In this document: positions 14,701 through 22,187 of the stretch, one piece after another
Position numbering within the stretch: position 1 is the stretch's first letter
Layout: the number at the start of each line of letters is the position of its first letter
NCBI GenBank assembly: GCA_041689995.1
Contig: JBDNFD010000024.1
Span: 1 to 22,187, forward strand
From: DASSWG01 sp041689995
GTDB lineage: Bacteria > Bacteroidota > Bacteroidia > Flavobacteriales > Flavobacteriaceae
Direction: 5' to 3'
DNA length: 22,187 bases
Notes under the pieces: generated by a model
Told to the model about the DNA's origin: nothing
What the model saw: only the letters and a program-made list of their open reading frames with translations
The model's database searches: none
Program-made: the position numbers and the translations under genes

Positions 14701-16093
14701 AATCGAAGACCTAAAAACCGTTAAAGGCGAAAGCAATGACGGAAAAGAAGCAAATATTGTTATCTCCCGTACTTCCGAACTGAAAATTGTAGATAAGAAA
14801 ACCGGAATAGTCTTGAGCACGAACGTGATTCCTTACGGATCGCAATTGTTCATCAAACCAGGGGACTCGGTCGATAAAGGAGATATAATTTGCCAATGGG
14901 ATCCGTACAACGGGGTTATTATTTCGGAATTTGCCGGAAAAATAAAATTCGATAATATCGAACAAGGAGTAACTTTTCAAGTAGAAACCGATGAACAAAC
15001 TGGTTTCCAAGAGAAAGTAATTTCTGAATCGAGAAACAAGAAGAAAATCCCAACGTTATTGATTTTGGGCAAAAAAGACGAAATAATCCGATCTTACAAC
15101 CTTCCAGTGGGTGCTTACCTGATGGTTGATGACGCAGAAAAAATCAAAATCGGAAAAATTTTGGTGAAAATTCCACGGAAATCTGCCAAATCAGGTGATA
15201 TTACCGGAGGTCTTCCACGGGTAACCGAATTGTTCGAGGCTCGAAATCCTTCGAACCCTGCAGTGGTCAGTGAAATTGACGGCGTAGTTTCTTTCGGAAA
15301 AATCAAACGTGGAAATAGGGAAATTATCATCGAATCCAAGTTGGGCGAAGTGAAGAAATACTTGGTCAAATTGTCCAACCAGATTTTGGTACAGGAAAAC
15401 GATTACGTTAGAGCGGGAATGCCGCTTTCCGATGGGTCCGTTACCCCAGAAGATATTTTGAACATCAAGGGGCCAAACGCGGTTCAGCAGTATTTGGTGA
15501 ACGAAGTGCAGGAAGTTTATCGTTTACAAGGTGTAAAAATCAACGACAAACATTTTGAAGTTGTGGTACGACAAATGATGCGTAAAGTACGGATCATCGA
15601 TTCGGGCGACACCATTTTCTTGGAAAATCAATTGATACACAAATTGGATTTTATTAAAGAAAACGATGATATTTTCGGTAAGAAAGTAATCGAAGAGGCC
15701 GGAGAAAGCCAAACCTTGAAACCTGGACAAATCGTTAGCGCACGCGAATTAAGGGACGAAAATTCCATTTTGCGCCGAGAAGATAAAATTTTGGCTACCG
15801 CAAGAGATGCTGATCCCGCTACCGCTACCCCAATTCTTCAAGGAATTACAAGGGCGTCGTTGCAGACTAAATCCTTTATTTCCGCGGCTTCTTTCCAAGA
15901 AACCACCAAGGTATTGAACGAAGCCGCTGTTAGCGGAAAAGTCGATACGCTGGAAGGCTTGAAAGAAAATGTGATCGTGGGACATAAAATTCCGGCTGGA
16001 ACAGGAATGCGCGAATACGAGAGCATTATTGTTGGTTCAAAAGAAGAGTTTGAAGAAAAGATGAGGACCAAAGAAGAAGTAAACTTTAATTGA
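11792..16093 (+). CDS. rpoC: DNA-directed RNA polymerase subunit beta'
   Basis: A 1433-residue subunit from ATG 11792 (1441 from the in-frame ATG at 11768). I prefer 11792: MIRNNDNVTQKKFNKISIGLASPE matches the family start, while the extra eight residues are encoded by a tandem repeat. Counting from 11792, the zipper-side zinc site is Cys66, Cys68, Cys81 and Cys84. The active centre NADFDGD is at 475-481 with the Mg-binding Asp477, Asp479 and Asp481. The trigger-loop region has TGMRGLMAKP and LADTALKTADAGYLTRRL. The second zinc site is Cys825, Cys899, Cys906 and Cys909. Everything needed for catalysis is present. A terminator lies 8 bases after the stop codon. Confidence 0.98.
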   Translation: MIRNNDNVTQKKFNKISIGLASPESILAESRGEVLKPETINYRTHKPERDGLFCERIFGPVKDYECACGKYKRIRYKGIVCDRCGVEVTEKKVRRDRVGHINLVVPVAHIWYFRSLPNKIGYLLGIPSKKLDMIIYYERYVVIQPGIAKNEEGEPVKKMDFLTEEEYLTILDSIPQENQYLDDEDPNKFIAKMGAECLIEILRRLDLNELSYQLRHSANTETSKQRKTEALKRLQVVEALRDANKTRENKPEWMIMKVIPVIPPELRPLVPLDGGRFATSDLNDLYRRVIIRNNRLKRLVEIKAPEVILRNEKRMLQESVDSLFDNTRKSSAVKTDSNRPLKSLSDSLKGKQGRFRQNLLGKRVDYSARSVIVVGPELRLSECGLPKNMAAELYKPFVIRKLIERGIVKTVKSAKKIIDKKEPVVWDILENVLKGHPVLLNRAPTLHRLGIQAFQPKLIEGKAIRLHPLVCTAFNADFDGDQMAVHLPLGPEAILEAQLLMLASHNILNPANGSPVTVPSQDMVLGLYYMTKSRISTPEVPIVGEGLTFYSDEEVVIAHNEKRLHINANIKIRTKDLNEEGELVYKIIETTTGRVLFNQFVPDKAGFINEVLTKKSLRDIIGDILKYTSVPETADFLDNIKELGYGFAFRGGLSFSLGDIIIPEEKTGMINEANEQVEGIMANYNMGLITNNERYNQVIDIWTATNANLTELAMKRIREDNQGFNSVYMMLDSGARGSKEQIRQLTGMRGLMAKPKKSSAGGGEIIENPILSNFKEGLSILEYFISTHGARKGLADTALKTADAGYLTRRLVDVSQDVIINEEDCGTLRGLEVQALKKNEEIIESLGARILGRTALNDIIDPLSQEVLAVSGQVINEAVVAKINNSALDTIEVRSALTCEATKGICMKCYGRNLATGKMVQKGEAVGVVAAQSIGEPGTQLTLRTFHVGGIAGNISEENKLTARFSGKAEIEDLKTVKGESNDGKEANIVISRTSELKIVDKKTGIVLSTNVIPYGSQLFIKPGDSVDKGDIICQWDPYNGVIISEFAGKIKFDNIEQGVTFQVETDEQTGFQEKVISESRNKKKIPTLLILGKKDEIIRSYNLPVGAYLMVDDAEKIKIGKILVKIPRKSAKSGDITGGLPRVTELFEARNPSNPAVVSEIDGVVSFGKIKRGNREIIIESKLGEVKKYLVKLSNQILVQENDYVRAGMPLSDGSVTPEDILNIKGPNAVQQYLVNEVQEVYRLQGVKINDKHFEVVVRQMMRKVRIIDSGDTIFLENQLIHKLDFIKENDDIFGKKVIEEAGESQTLKPGQIVSARELRDENSILRREDKILATARDADPATATPILQGITRASLQTKSFISAASFQETTKVLNEAAVSGKVDTLEGLKENVIVGHKIPAGTGMREYESIIVGSKEEFEEKMRTKEEVNFN

Positions 16094-16100
16094 TCAAAAA

Positions 16101-16131
16101 TCCGTTCCGACAAAATTGGGACGGATTTTTT
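16101..16131 (+). terminator. Intrinsic terminator after rpoC
   Basis: TCCGTTCC (16101-16108) pairs with GGGACGGA (16118-16125) with one G-T pair and a 9-base loop, followed by six T. A second, perfect hairpin without T tract lies at 16141-16160 (ATTTTCCG/CGGAAAAT). Confidence 0.8.
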
Positions 16132-16140
16132 ATAAAAACC

Positions 16141-16160
16141 ATTTTCCGACAGCGGAAAAT
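16141..16160 (+). promoter_or_regulatory. Hairpin in the leader of the DUF3467 gene
   Basis: ATTTTCCG and CGGAAAAT pair perfectly around ACAG, 15 bases before the ATG at 16176. It might control readthrough or initiation of the downstream gene, which has no obvious promoter of its own in the 44 bases after the rpoC terminator. Confidence 0.4.
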
Positions 16161-16175
16161 CAAAAAACCGATAAG

Positions 16176-16502
16176 ATGGAAAACGAAAATAAAAACAAGC
16201 AAAAGGGAAGCCAAAAAAAGATTAATATCGAACTGGACGAAGCAATGGCACAAGGAACCTATAGTAATCTGGCCATTATCAACCATTCCGTATCGGAATT
16301 TGTGGTCGATTTTGTGAACATTATGCCGGGAACGCCCAAAAGCAAAGTGAAATCACGAATTATTCTGACACCACAGCACGCCAAACGCCTGTTGAAAGCT
16401 TTGGGGGAGAACATTCACCGGTTTGAGGCCGCCCACGGTGAAATCAAAGATTACGAAAAACAACCCATTCCACTGAATTTTGGACCTACGGGACAGGCGT
16501 AG
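16176..16502 (+). CDS. DUF3467 family protein
   Basis: A 108-residue protein of unknown function. After a Lys/Asn-rich start (MENENKNKQKGSQKKINIELDE) it has the family core AQGTYSNLAIINHSVSEFVVDFVNIMPG, KSRIILTPQHAKRLLKAL and a C-terminal IPLNFGPTGQA. DUF3467 proteins often follow rpoC in Bacteroidetes, and this copy lies 82 bases after it, which supports an undefined link with transcription. ATG 16176 is chosen because an in-frame ATG at 16116 lies inside the rpoC terminator loop. There is no signal peptide or membrane segment. Family assignment is by recall of the core motif. Confidence 0.88.
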   Translation: MENENKNKQKGSQKKINIELDEAMAQGTYSNLAIINHSVSEFVVDFVNIMPGTPKSKVKSRIILTPQHAKRLLKALGENIHRFEAAHGEIKDYEKQPIPLNFGPTGQA

Positions 16503-16540
16503 AAATTTTTAGTAGGCAATAAAAAATATAGTCAAAAAGC

Positions 16541-16579
16541 AAAAAAGCCGCTCCAAAATATTTTCGAAACGGCTTTTTT
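16541..16579. terminator. Bidirectional terminator between convergent genes
   Basis: AAAAAAGCCG (16541-16550) pairs perfectly with CGGCTTTTTT (16570-16579). The T run on each strand can end transcription of the DUF3467 gene on the plus strand and of the large peptidase on the minus strand. The loop contains the self-complementary AAAATATTTT (16555-16564). Confidence 0.85.
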
Positions 16580-16599
16580 GTTTTAAGTAAGCTTCGGGT

Positions 16600-17466
16600 T
16601 TATTCTTTCAACAAGTTTTTGCTGTCAGTTATTTCTCCATCGCAAACGAGGGTCACAACATAAACCCCAGCGGGATAACCACTCACGTCAATTTCAATCT
16701 GCGATTTGGTCACATCCAAAATATAATTGTCGGAAACCGTGGCGGGCAAATTATGCACCGATATATAGGCCGAACTGGAGTCCATGACATCATAACCAAC
16801 CATTACCAAGCCGGAGGTGGGATTTGGGGACAAACTGTTCAAGGATGGACCGTTGATCTTTATTTCAATTTCGTCATAATCTTTGTAGCCATCCGAATCG
16901 GCAATGATCTCCAGTTTATATTTTTTTGTAACGTTGGACGAAACCGTGAAATCTTTTCCGGTATAGATCAAATTCCCTTCCGGATCATACCAATTGTATG
17001 TGGCGGGTTCGTTCAACGTATCGGCTTGGATAGTTATAGCTTCATTTTCATTTATGACTTTATCCTCCCCCGCTTTTGCCAAGAACAGGTTTCTGGGATC
17101 GCGTTTGATCAGGTAAGTTTCCCCGCCCTGAATTTTATTGGTGGTTTCGTTGCGCTGAATGGCATGGAGCGTATAGTTAGCTTCGGAAACTTTCTGGGTC
17201 AAAAAGTTGAACCTTAATGTCAAAAGGCCAATTCTTTTGGGTTCCAAAACCACATTTTCCAATTTTGCATGATTGCCGGTAATACGTTTCACCTTTTCTA
17301 ATTTTGTATCGCGCATGTTGGTGGTTTCCTTCCCTCCGGTTACCCAAGCATCGTAGAGCAGGTCATTCATTGCCACATATATTTCCGCTTCTTCATAAAC
17401 AGGTGTGTTCAAATCTTCATCGGGAACCACAAATTCCAAAGGTATAGGCTTGGGAAAGAGTGTTCG
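16600..17466 (-). CDS. C-terminal part of the C25 peptidase gene, with T9SS sorting domain (second frame)
   Basis: This frame continues the large peptidase after a +1 frameshift and ends at 16600. Counting from Thr at 17463-17461 it has about 287 residues. It begins TLFPKPIPLEFVVPDEDLN, which completes the beta-sandwich started in the other frame. An Ig/PKD-like domain follows at about 121-204 (AGEDKVINENEAITIQ...YNWYDPEGNLIYTG). The T9SS type A sorting domain is at about 208-287, with LSPNPTSG and YPAGVYVVTLVCDGE followed by ITDSKNLLKE. That tail would direct the protein through the outer membrane and be replaced by a lipid anchor. The frame is open further upstream to about 17520, but that overlap is not family-like. 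If the frameshift is real, this part is not made and the peptidase loses its export signal. Confidence 0.82.
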   Translation of the reverse strand, partial: RTLFPKPIPLEFVVPDEDLNTPVYEEAEIYVAMNDLLYDAWVTGGKETTNMRDTKLEKVKRITGNHAKLENVVLEPKRIGLLTLRFNFLTQKVSEANYTLHAIQRNETTNKIQGGETYLIKRDPRNLFLAKAGEDKVINENEAITIQADTLNEPATYNWYDPEGNLIYTGKDFTVSSNVTKKYKLEIIADSDGYKDYDEIEIKINGPSLNSLSPNPTSGLVMVGYDVMDSSSAYISVHNLPATVSDNYILDVTKSQIEIDVSGYPAGVYVVTLVCDGEITDSKNLLKE

Positions 17467-20400
17467 GGTTGCCAACAGCCACTGATCCACCAAGCAGGCC
17501 GTTTTCGAGCTCATCCACAACGGTCACATTTTTGGCGACAATATTGTTGTTGTTAGAAATGTTGTCGTACACTGCGGAGATTTCGGGAAAGGACATCGTG
17601 TCATCGTTGGAAAGAATCCGTGCCAAAAAGCAAAAATGCCACGGATTCTCCATATCGATTGCTTCATAATCTGCGGGATCCGGCATACCGCTCCATGGTA
17701 TTTCTAAAATAACCTCCCGACCGGGCTCTAAACTGGGAATATCGAAACTTCCCACTTCATCGCCCAAACGGACATTATCGATGAAAACTTCGCCGGTATA
17801 TGCTCCTGGCCAACCAAGCCCAAGGCTGGCTTTTGTCCAATATAACTTCAACTGATCTTCACCCGAAGAAGTAATACAGCCATTGTTTTTTATCCGCACA
17901 TATATGTATGGAGGATTGGCGGCACTATATTCCGGGTTTTGATGTTCCCTGACGAACAATCCATCGGGTTGGTTGCGTACCCATATATCGGGGCTGGCCC
18001 AAAAAACAGTGGTGGTGGTATTGGGTTCCGCACCCGTATCATCCAGATTGTCCTTGATGACCAAATCCAGTTCTGGTGAAGTTTGGCCCATGCATTCCGC
18101 GGTTTCGTAAACCCCGGTGTTTTGCGCATTGCCGCGATAGCTTCCCCATTCCACTTTGTCGGCATCTCCGGTGGTGTCCCAGACGTAGGTGGTATTATCA
18201 TGAACGCGCCCGATTTCCGTCCAATCTGTTCCAATTATAACTTCATTGTAACCATCGGCATCGATGTCTCCGACAAACGGTGTGGCGGCAAAATCCGCTC
18301 CGATATCGGATTGCAATGGCCAACCAAAACATAAAGTGCCATCATTGTTGAAAGCATATAATTTGCCATCATCATTTATAATAATTTCTACGGCATCATC
18401 TTCATCTATGTCCGCAAGAATGGGAACGCTTTCCCCCGAATCTGAAATAGTTACAGGAAAAACAGAAAAGGGGCTTCCCTCATTGTCCAAAACATATAAT
18501 TTATTGGAGCTTCCAAAAGCTACCTCAAGATTTCCATCTCCATTGAGATCGCCAACGGATAGCCTCGGAATTAATGTTTCGGTATATGGTCCCCAAGGCA
18601 AATCTATTTCCAGATTCCCCGACCAATTGGGGTTTATAGCAGTCCCGTTTGTATTTAAGGCATATACTTTTCCAGTGGCATCAATTGGAAAATTCACACC
18701 ATCGATAAACTGATTTATTCGAGTAACGATCAAAATTTCATATTCATGATCATTATTAATATCGGCCAAAACCACCCCATTATCGGCGCGTTCCCCTGAA
18801 GAGAATACTTTGATTTGTTGTAAAGAATCATCTGTGAAATCCCAGATATAAATGGCGCCCCGATCATCCGTTGTACTGATTGCCCGGCATCCAAATACAA
18901 TTTCTTTTTCTGGGTCGCCATCTATATCGGCAACCGCTATTTCACCTTCCGACCAATCCACATTGTCCCCAACTTGTTTGCTTGCCAAAATGGTGCCATC
19001 CGCATTATATATCGTAATTTTTTGCCTTTCGTTCAATACTATTATATCAAGACTGCCGTCGGCATTTACATCCGATAATACGGGGTTTCTATTGGTTCTA
19101 TGATCGAGTGGAATTTCACCATCGCCCCATAACTTGTCCGGTTTATTGTCCCCATTTCCGTCGGTGGTTCGGAAACCGTACAAAGTCGGGAAATCCGTAA
19201 AACTACCTCGACCAATGGCAATGACCTCTGCAAGTCCATCATTGTCCAGATCACCAATTGCAGGATTGGCGGACAAACTTGAAAAGGTACGCGCAAAACC
19301 CCAAACGGTCGAAGGATCAGCGTCGATATCAAAGAGCTCTTCCCCCGATTCGTAAAATCCCATGATCCTGCCTCCTTCGTCGAAGATATTGTTTCCGAGA
19401 TAGTGGTCGATAAAAATTTCCTTTGTTCCGTTTCCGTCCACATCATAAGCAATGGGCGAAGATCGTAGGCCATTGTACCCAGGGGTCGCTGTAATGGGGA
19501 AAGTTGCATGCCGTTGTAATTGAGTGTTGGTGAGATGCGGTGTCATTTGTTCGACCGGTTTTTCAAGCCCGGAAAGGGAGACCAAACCGATTTTGTACCA
19601 ATATTCCGACAGCGGCGTTAGTCCTTCATTTATGAACATCGAGGTGGTTTTTATATTCTCGTTTACTTTGACATAGGAGCCGTTTTCGTTATCGCTTCGG
19701 TAAATATTATAGCCCTTTACTCCCGAAACACTTTCCCATGTAGGAGTAATTTTCACATCCGTGGAAGTAAATTGAAAATTTGTGATTTCCGCAGGCCAAG
19801 CTTCGTTGAGAAGGATTTCAAAAACTTCGGTTTTTCCATAGGCATCTGTTAAGGTCAGTTCGAAGGTTAAATCTTGCGAATTATAACCTGAACCAATGTT
19901 AATGACAAATTCCTGATTGTTCGTAACAGGATCGCCCACCGCTATATCCCCATAAGTATAACTACCATCGGAAATACTTGCGATGTTTGCAGGCAAGTTG
20001 GTGGTTAGCATTGCATTAATTCCTTTGGCTTCGATATTACCCTCATTTTTAAGATCGATAAAAAGGGATATCTGGTCGGAACTTTGGAACATAACGGTTT
20101 GTTCGTTATCTACAAAGGCCCTTCGTTCATCAAGTTTCAAATCCGAACTTTGCATGTTCAACAAAAAAGGTTCTGTGAAACTGTGTTGTCCACTATTGCT
20201 AGAACCATGAATATCAAGCTGAAAAGCCAAAGCGCGAAAGGCTTCGGGGGGCGCAGTAAAAGTATAATTGACCTGAGAACTGCCTGTTTGCCCGGCTAAA
20301 ATATTGAGATAGGTTGAAGTGGGTTGGGTAATTTGGACGGCAGGATTTTCCGAAGACAACACCGCGGAAATTCCGGTTGCATTTTCCTGCCCTGTGTTGT

Positions 20401-22187
20401 GCAATTCAAAACCAATGTTCACGGTTTCCCCTGGTTCAATAATACCATTATTGTTTTCATCATTAATGGTGATATTGTTGGTCTTGTACAAATGTAACTG
20501 CGGATTTGTCGTTACTTGCGCCGTGCCTTCATAAGGTTCCAAGTTGTGGCCGGTCACTGTAACATGCATGGTACCCGGGGTGTCCGGGGTAATGTTGAGG
20601 TGTAGCGGAAAATCATTTGGTCCCGCTGTGGCATGGGCCATTATTTCTCCTTCTTTGTACAAACCAACGGTAATATTGTCGATTCCCGGGGGGAAGAAAG
20701 CCACGTCCACCAAAAAACTTTGATTGCCCGTGGTTATGGAATTAGGGTATGCCATTGCCAAGGGACCAACGGGCGCTTTTGTATAAAGCGATTGCTCCGG
20801 ATCGCCCAAAAGCTGGAACATTTTAAATAAAGTATTACTGCCTGCTGAAGCATAGGAATGCAACCAGCCCAGTTTATAATTGACGGTATTTTCATCGTAA
20901 ATGAGGTTAAAAAAATTATCATTGAAAGATTTACTGGTACCGGGGTTAATATCTATATTGGTGCCATAAAATGCCACCCCGCCTCCGGGGGAGTTCACCC
21001 ATTGTTCGCCCATATATTCGTCCATTTCGATGCGGGCACTTTGGCAACCCCCGGCCACAAATACCCCATATTTTCCGGTATCGGCCAAACCTTGAAAATC
21101 TTGTGCGATTAAAGGCTGGATACCCGAAAGAGACCCCAAGGATAATCGATAGGGCGTCATATGGTCAATGAGGTTAATAATCCCATAGCCGTTCTCTATT
21201 TGGATCAAGATACCATTGTGGGTAAGGTTCTCATCATCGATTTCCACTTCATTATCACTGCAATTTCCATGTAAAGGATAATATGCTTTGCTCCAGGAAG
21301 TATTTTGCCCACAATTATTGTCCTTTTCTTGATTATATGCGAACATGCCATGTATGTATGTGTCGTTGTGATGAGCCTGAATGATCCCATATCCAACATA
21401 TAATGGATTCGAGCCATTCCAACCGGTATTAAAGGCATCGCCATAGGCCGCCAACATCTTTCCAAGATAATCCCCATCGGGGAGGCTTTGCACCAGCGGT
21501 GAAAAATCATCAAACCGTGCATAGGCAATATTCTTTTTTAAAAAATTATCCACTTCCGCCTCAGTATCCACCGGGGCACGTCCCACGGCGATGTCGGGAG
21601 TGTAGTCCCCACTATCGTTATAATAACCATTTCCATTATTGTCCCAATTGTTATCGTAAGGGACGATGGCCGAATAATACAAGTCGGAGTGTTGGCGGTT
21701 CACATCTCCTATTCTTCTTGCCGGGATGATCGATGCTCCGCCACCAAGCAGTACATACTCCGTTCCCCAATTTTCAACATTATGGGCATCCTGAATGAAC
21801 CTCCGTATTTTTTCGCCCACATCGTTGCCGGGATAATTTGCACGGATGGCATCGACCGTTACCACTTTTGCGGGAACACCTTTTAGGATTTTCAAATTGG
21901 CATATTGTTGGAATTTTTGCACAAAATCGCCATTGTTCGGATCGCCGTCAAGAACGCTTTCCCCCGAAAGATTTGTGTTGTTGGTGATAATCACATAAGG
22001 CACTTTGCTGCCCACCGAAGAAGGCAGGTCGCTGGCATCAAAAATACCCTCGAAAGAAATATTGTTCTCGAGGTTTGAAGTAGTGGCAGCCGGATAAAGC
22101 GCATCGATTTGTTCTGGGTTGATAATTAGGTTTTCCAATGATCGGCGAGCCATTTTGTCTGCAGTTGTTGGCGGGGAACTTTCGGGA
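17417..22187 (-). CDS. Secreted C25 (gingipain-type) cysteine peptidase with FG-GAP propeller, 5'-partial, frameshifted at 3' end
   Basis: The frame is open to the right edge (PESSPPTTADK precedes the first visible Met at 22153), so the signal peptide and most of the propeptide lie outside. Counting from that Met, the C25 peptidase domain covers about 50-455. It has the candidate catalytic His331 in INLIDHMTPY and the nucleophile Cys370 in VAGGCQSARIE. An Ig-like domain follows at about 465-550 and CARDB-like sandwiches at about 560-780. A fibronectin III module (GYNIYRS) spans about 788-870. Eight FG-GAP/VCBS calcium motifs (from DVDGNGTKEIF at 904 to DIDADGYNEVI at 1297) are probably one propeller, and another CARDB-like region starts near 1360. 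After GNPN the frame runs into a stop at 17419-17417, while the family sequence goes on in the next frame. Substrate specificity is unknown; the domain family is clear. Confidence 0.88.
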   Translation of the reverse strand, partial: PESSPPTTADKMARRSLENLIINPEQIDALYPAATTSNLENNISFEGIFDASDLPSSVGSKVPYVIITNNTNLSGESVLDGDPNNGDFVQKFQQYANLKILKGVPAKVVTVDAIRANYPGNDVGEKIRRFIQDAHNVENWGTEYVLLGGGASIIPARRIGDVNRQHSDLYYSAIVPYDNNWDNNGNGYYNDSGDYTPDIAVGRAPVDTEAEVDNFLKKNIAYARFDDFSPLVQSLPDGDYLGKMLAAYGDAFNTGWNGSNPLYVGYGIIQAHHNDTYIHGMFAYNQEKDNNCGQNTSWSKAYYPLHGNCSDNEVEIDDENLTHNGILIQIENGYGIINLIDHMTPYRLSLGSLSGIQPLIAQDFQGLADTGKYGVFVAGGCQSARIEMDEYMGEQWVNSPGGGVAFYGTNIDINPGTSKSFNDNFFNLIYDENTVNYKLGWLHSYASAGSNTLFKMFQLLGDPEQSLYTKAPVGPLAMAYPNSITTGNQSFLVDVAFFPPGIDNITVGLYKEGEIMAHATAGPNDFPLHLNITPDTPGTMHVTVTGHNLEPYEGTAQVTTNPQLHLYKTNNITINDENNNGIIEPGETVNIGFELHNTGQENATGISAVLSSENPAVQITQPTSTYLNILAGQTGSSQVNYTFTAPPEAFRALAFQLDIHGSSNSGQHSFTEPFLLNMQSSDLKLDERRAFVDNEQTVMFQSSDQISLFIDLKNEGNIEAKGINAMLTTNLPANIASISDGSYTYGDIAVGDPVTNNQEFVINIGSGYNSQDLTFELTLTDAYGKTEVFEILLNEAWPAEITNFQFTSTDVKITPTWESVSGVKGYNIYRSDNENGSYVKVNENIKTTSMFINEGLTPLSEYWYKIGLVSLSGLEKPVEQMTPHLTNTQLQRHATFPITATPGYNGLRSSPIAYDVDGNGTKEIFIDHYLGNNIFDEGGRIMGFYESGEELFDIDADPSTVWGFARTFSSLSANPAIGDLDNDGLAEVIAIGRGSFTDFPTLYGFRTTDGNGDNKPDKLWGDGEIPLDHRTNRNPVLSDVNADGSLDIIVLNERQKITIYNADGTILASKQVGDNVDWSEGEIAVADIDGDPEKEIVFGCRAISTTDDRGAIYIWDFTDDSLQQIKVFSSGERADNGVVLADINNDHEYEILIVTRINQFIDGVNFPIDATGKVYALNTNGTAINPNWSGNLEIDLPWGPYTETLIPRLSVGDLNGDGNLEVAFGSSNKLYVLDNEGSPFSVFPVTISDSGESVPILADIDEDDAVEIIINDDGKLYAFNNDGTLCFGWPLQSDIGADFAATPFVGDIDADGYNEVIIGTDWTEIGRVHDNTTYVWDTTGDADKVEWGSYRGNAQNTGVYETAECMGQTSPELDLVIKDNLDDTGAEPNTTTTVFWASPDIWVRNQPDGLFVREHQNPEYSAANPPYIYVRIKNNGCITSSGEDQLKLYWTKASLGLGWPGAYTGEVFIDNVRLGDEVGSFDIPSLEPGREVILEIPWSGMPDPADYEAIDMENPWHFCFLARILSNDDTMSFPEISAVYDNISNNNNIVAKNVTVVDELENGLLGGSVAVGNPNTLSQAYTFGICGSR

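Noticed and set aside
16116..16175. Upstream start for the DUF3467 gene adding 20 residues
   Set aside because: The ATG lies in the rpoC terminator loop, and the segment encodes a hairpin rather than family sequence.
16753..17217. 154-codon plus-strand frame opposite the peptidase C-terminal part
   Set aside because: The minus strand encodes a clear Ig-like and T9SS domain; the plus frame has no recognisable features.

Overview
The window comes from a member of the Bacteroidetes, most likely family Flavobacteriaceae. The evidence is moderately AT-rich DNA, promoters of the TTTG/TAnnTTTG type, starts with little Shine-Dalgarno signal, a DUF3467 gene after rpoC, and secreted proteins ending in type IX secretion (T9SS) sorting domains. 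Genus cannot be read from the sequence.

Layout. (1) 1-951, minus strand, is a small graveyard of accessory DNA. It holds the N-terminal part of an IS4-family (DUF4372-type) transposase running off the left edge, a leucine-rich-repeat secreted protein gene broken by a one-base frameshift, and an orphan T9SS sorting-domain tail. (2) 1143-2415 carries a XerC/D-type tyrosine recombinase and a short hibernation-promoting factor. (3) 2432-16502 is a long plus-strand housekeeping block: tRNA-Thr(TGT), tRNA-Tyr(GTA), tRNA-Gly(TCC), tRNA-Thr(GGT), tufA, tRNA-Trp(CCA), secE, nusG, rplK, rplA, rplJ, rplL, rpoB, rpoC and a DUF3467 gene. The tRNA-tuf-secE-nusG-rplKAJL-rpoBC order matches the thrU-tyrU-glyT-thrT-tufB-secE-nusG-rplKAJL-rpoBC order of E. 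coli. (4) 16541-16579 is a bidirectional terminator. (5) 16600-22187, minus strand, is most of a very large secreted C25 (gingipain-type) cysteine peptidase with a calcium-binding FG-GAP/VCBS propeller and a T9SS tail. It is open at the right edge and interrupted by a +1 frameshift near 17452-17470.

How it works together. The central block makes the core of gene expression: RNA polymerase beta and beta', the elongation factor NusG, the L11/L1 and L10/L12 stalk proteins, EF-Tu with tRNAs it delivers, and the SecE translocon subunit. Several spacers hold strong hairpins (2464-2483, 4395-4425, 7710-7754, 11691-11731) that could process or attenuate this transcript. The flanks belong to the secreted-protein lifestyle of the group.

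I see no convincing new system. The main points of interest are the two frameshifted T9SS cargo genes, the matching sorting-domain tails on both sides of the housekeeping block, the hairpin abutting the transposase start codon, and a terminator-like hairpin at the predicted start of the tRNA-tuf transcript.
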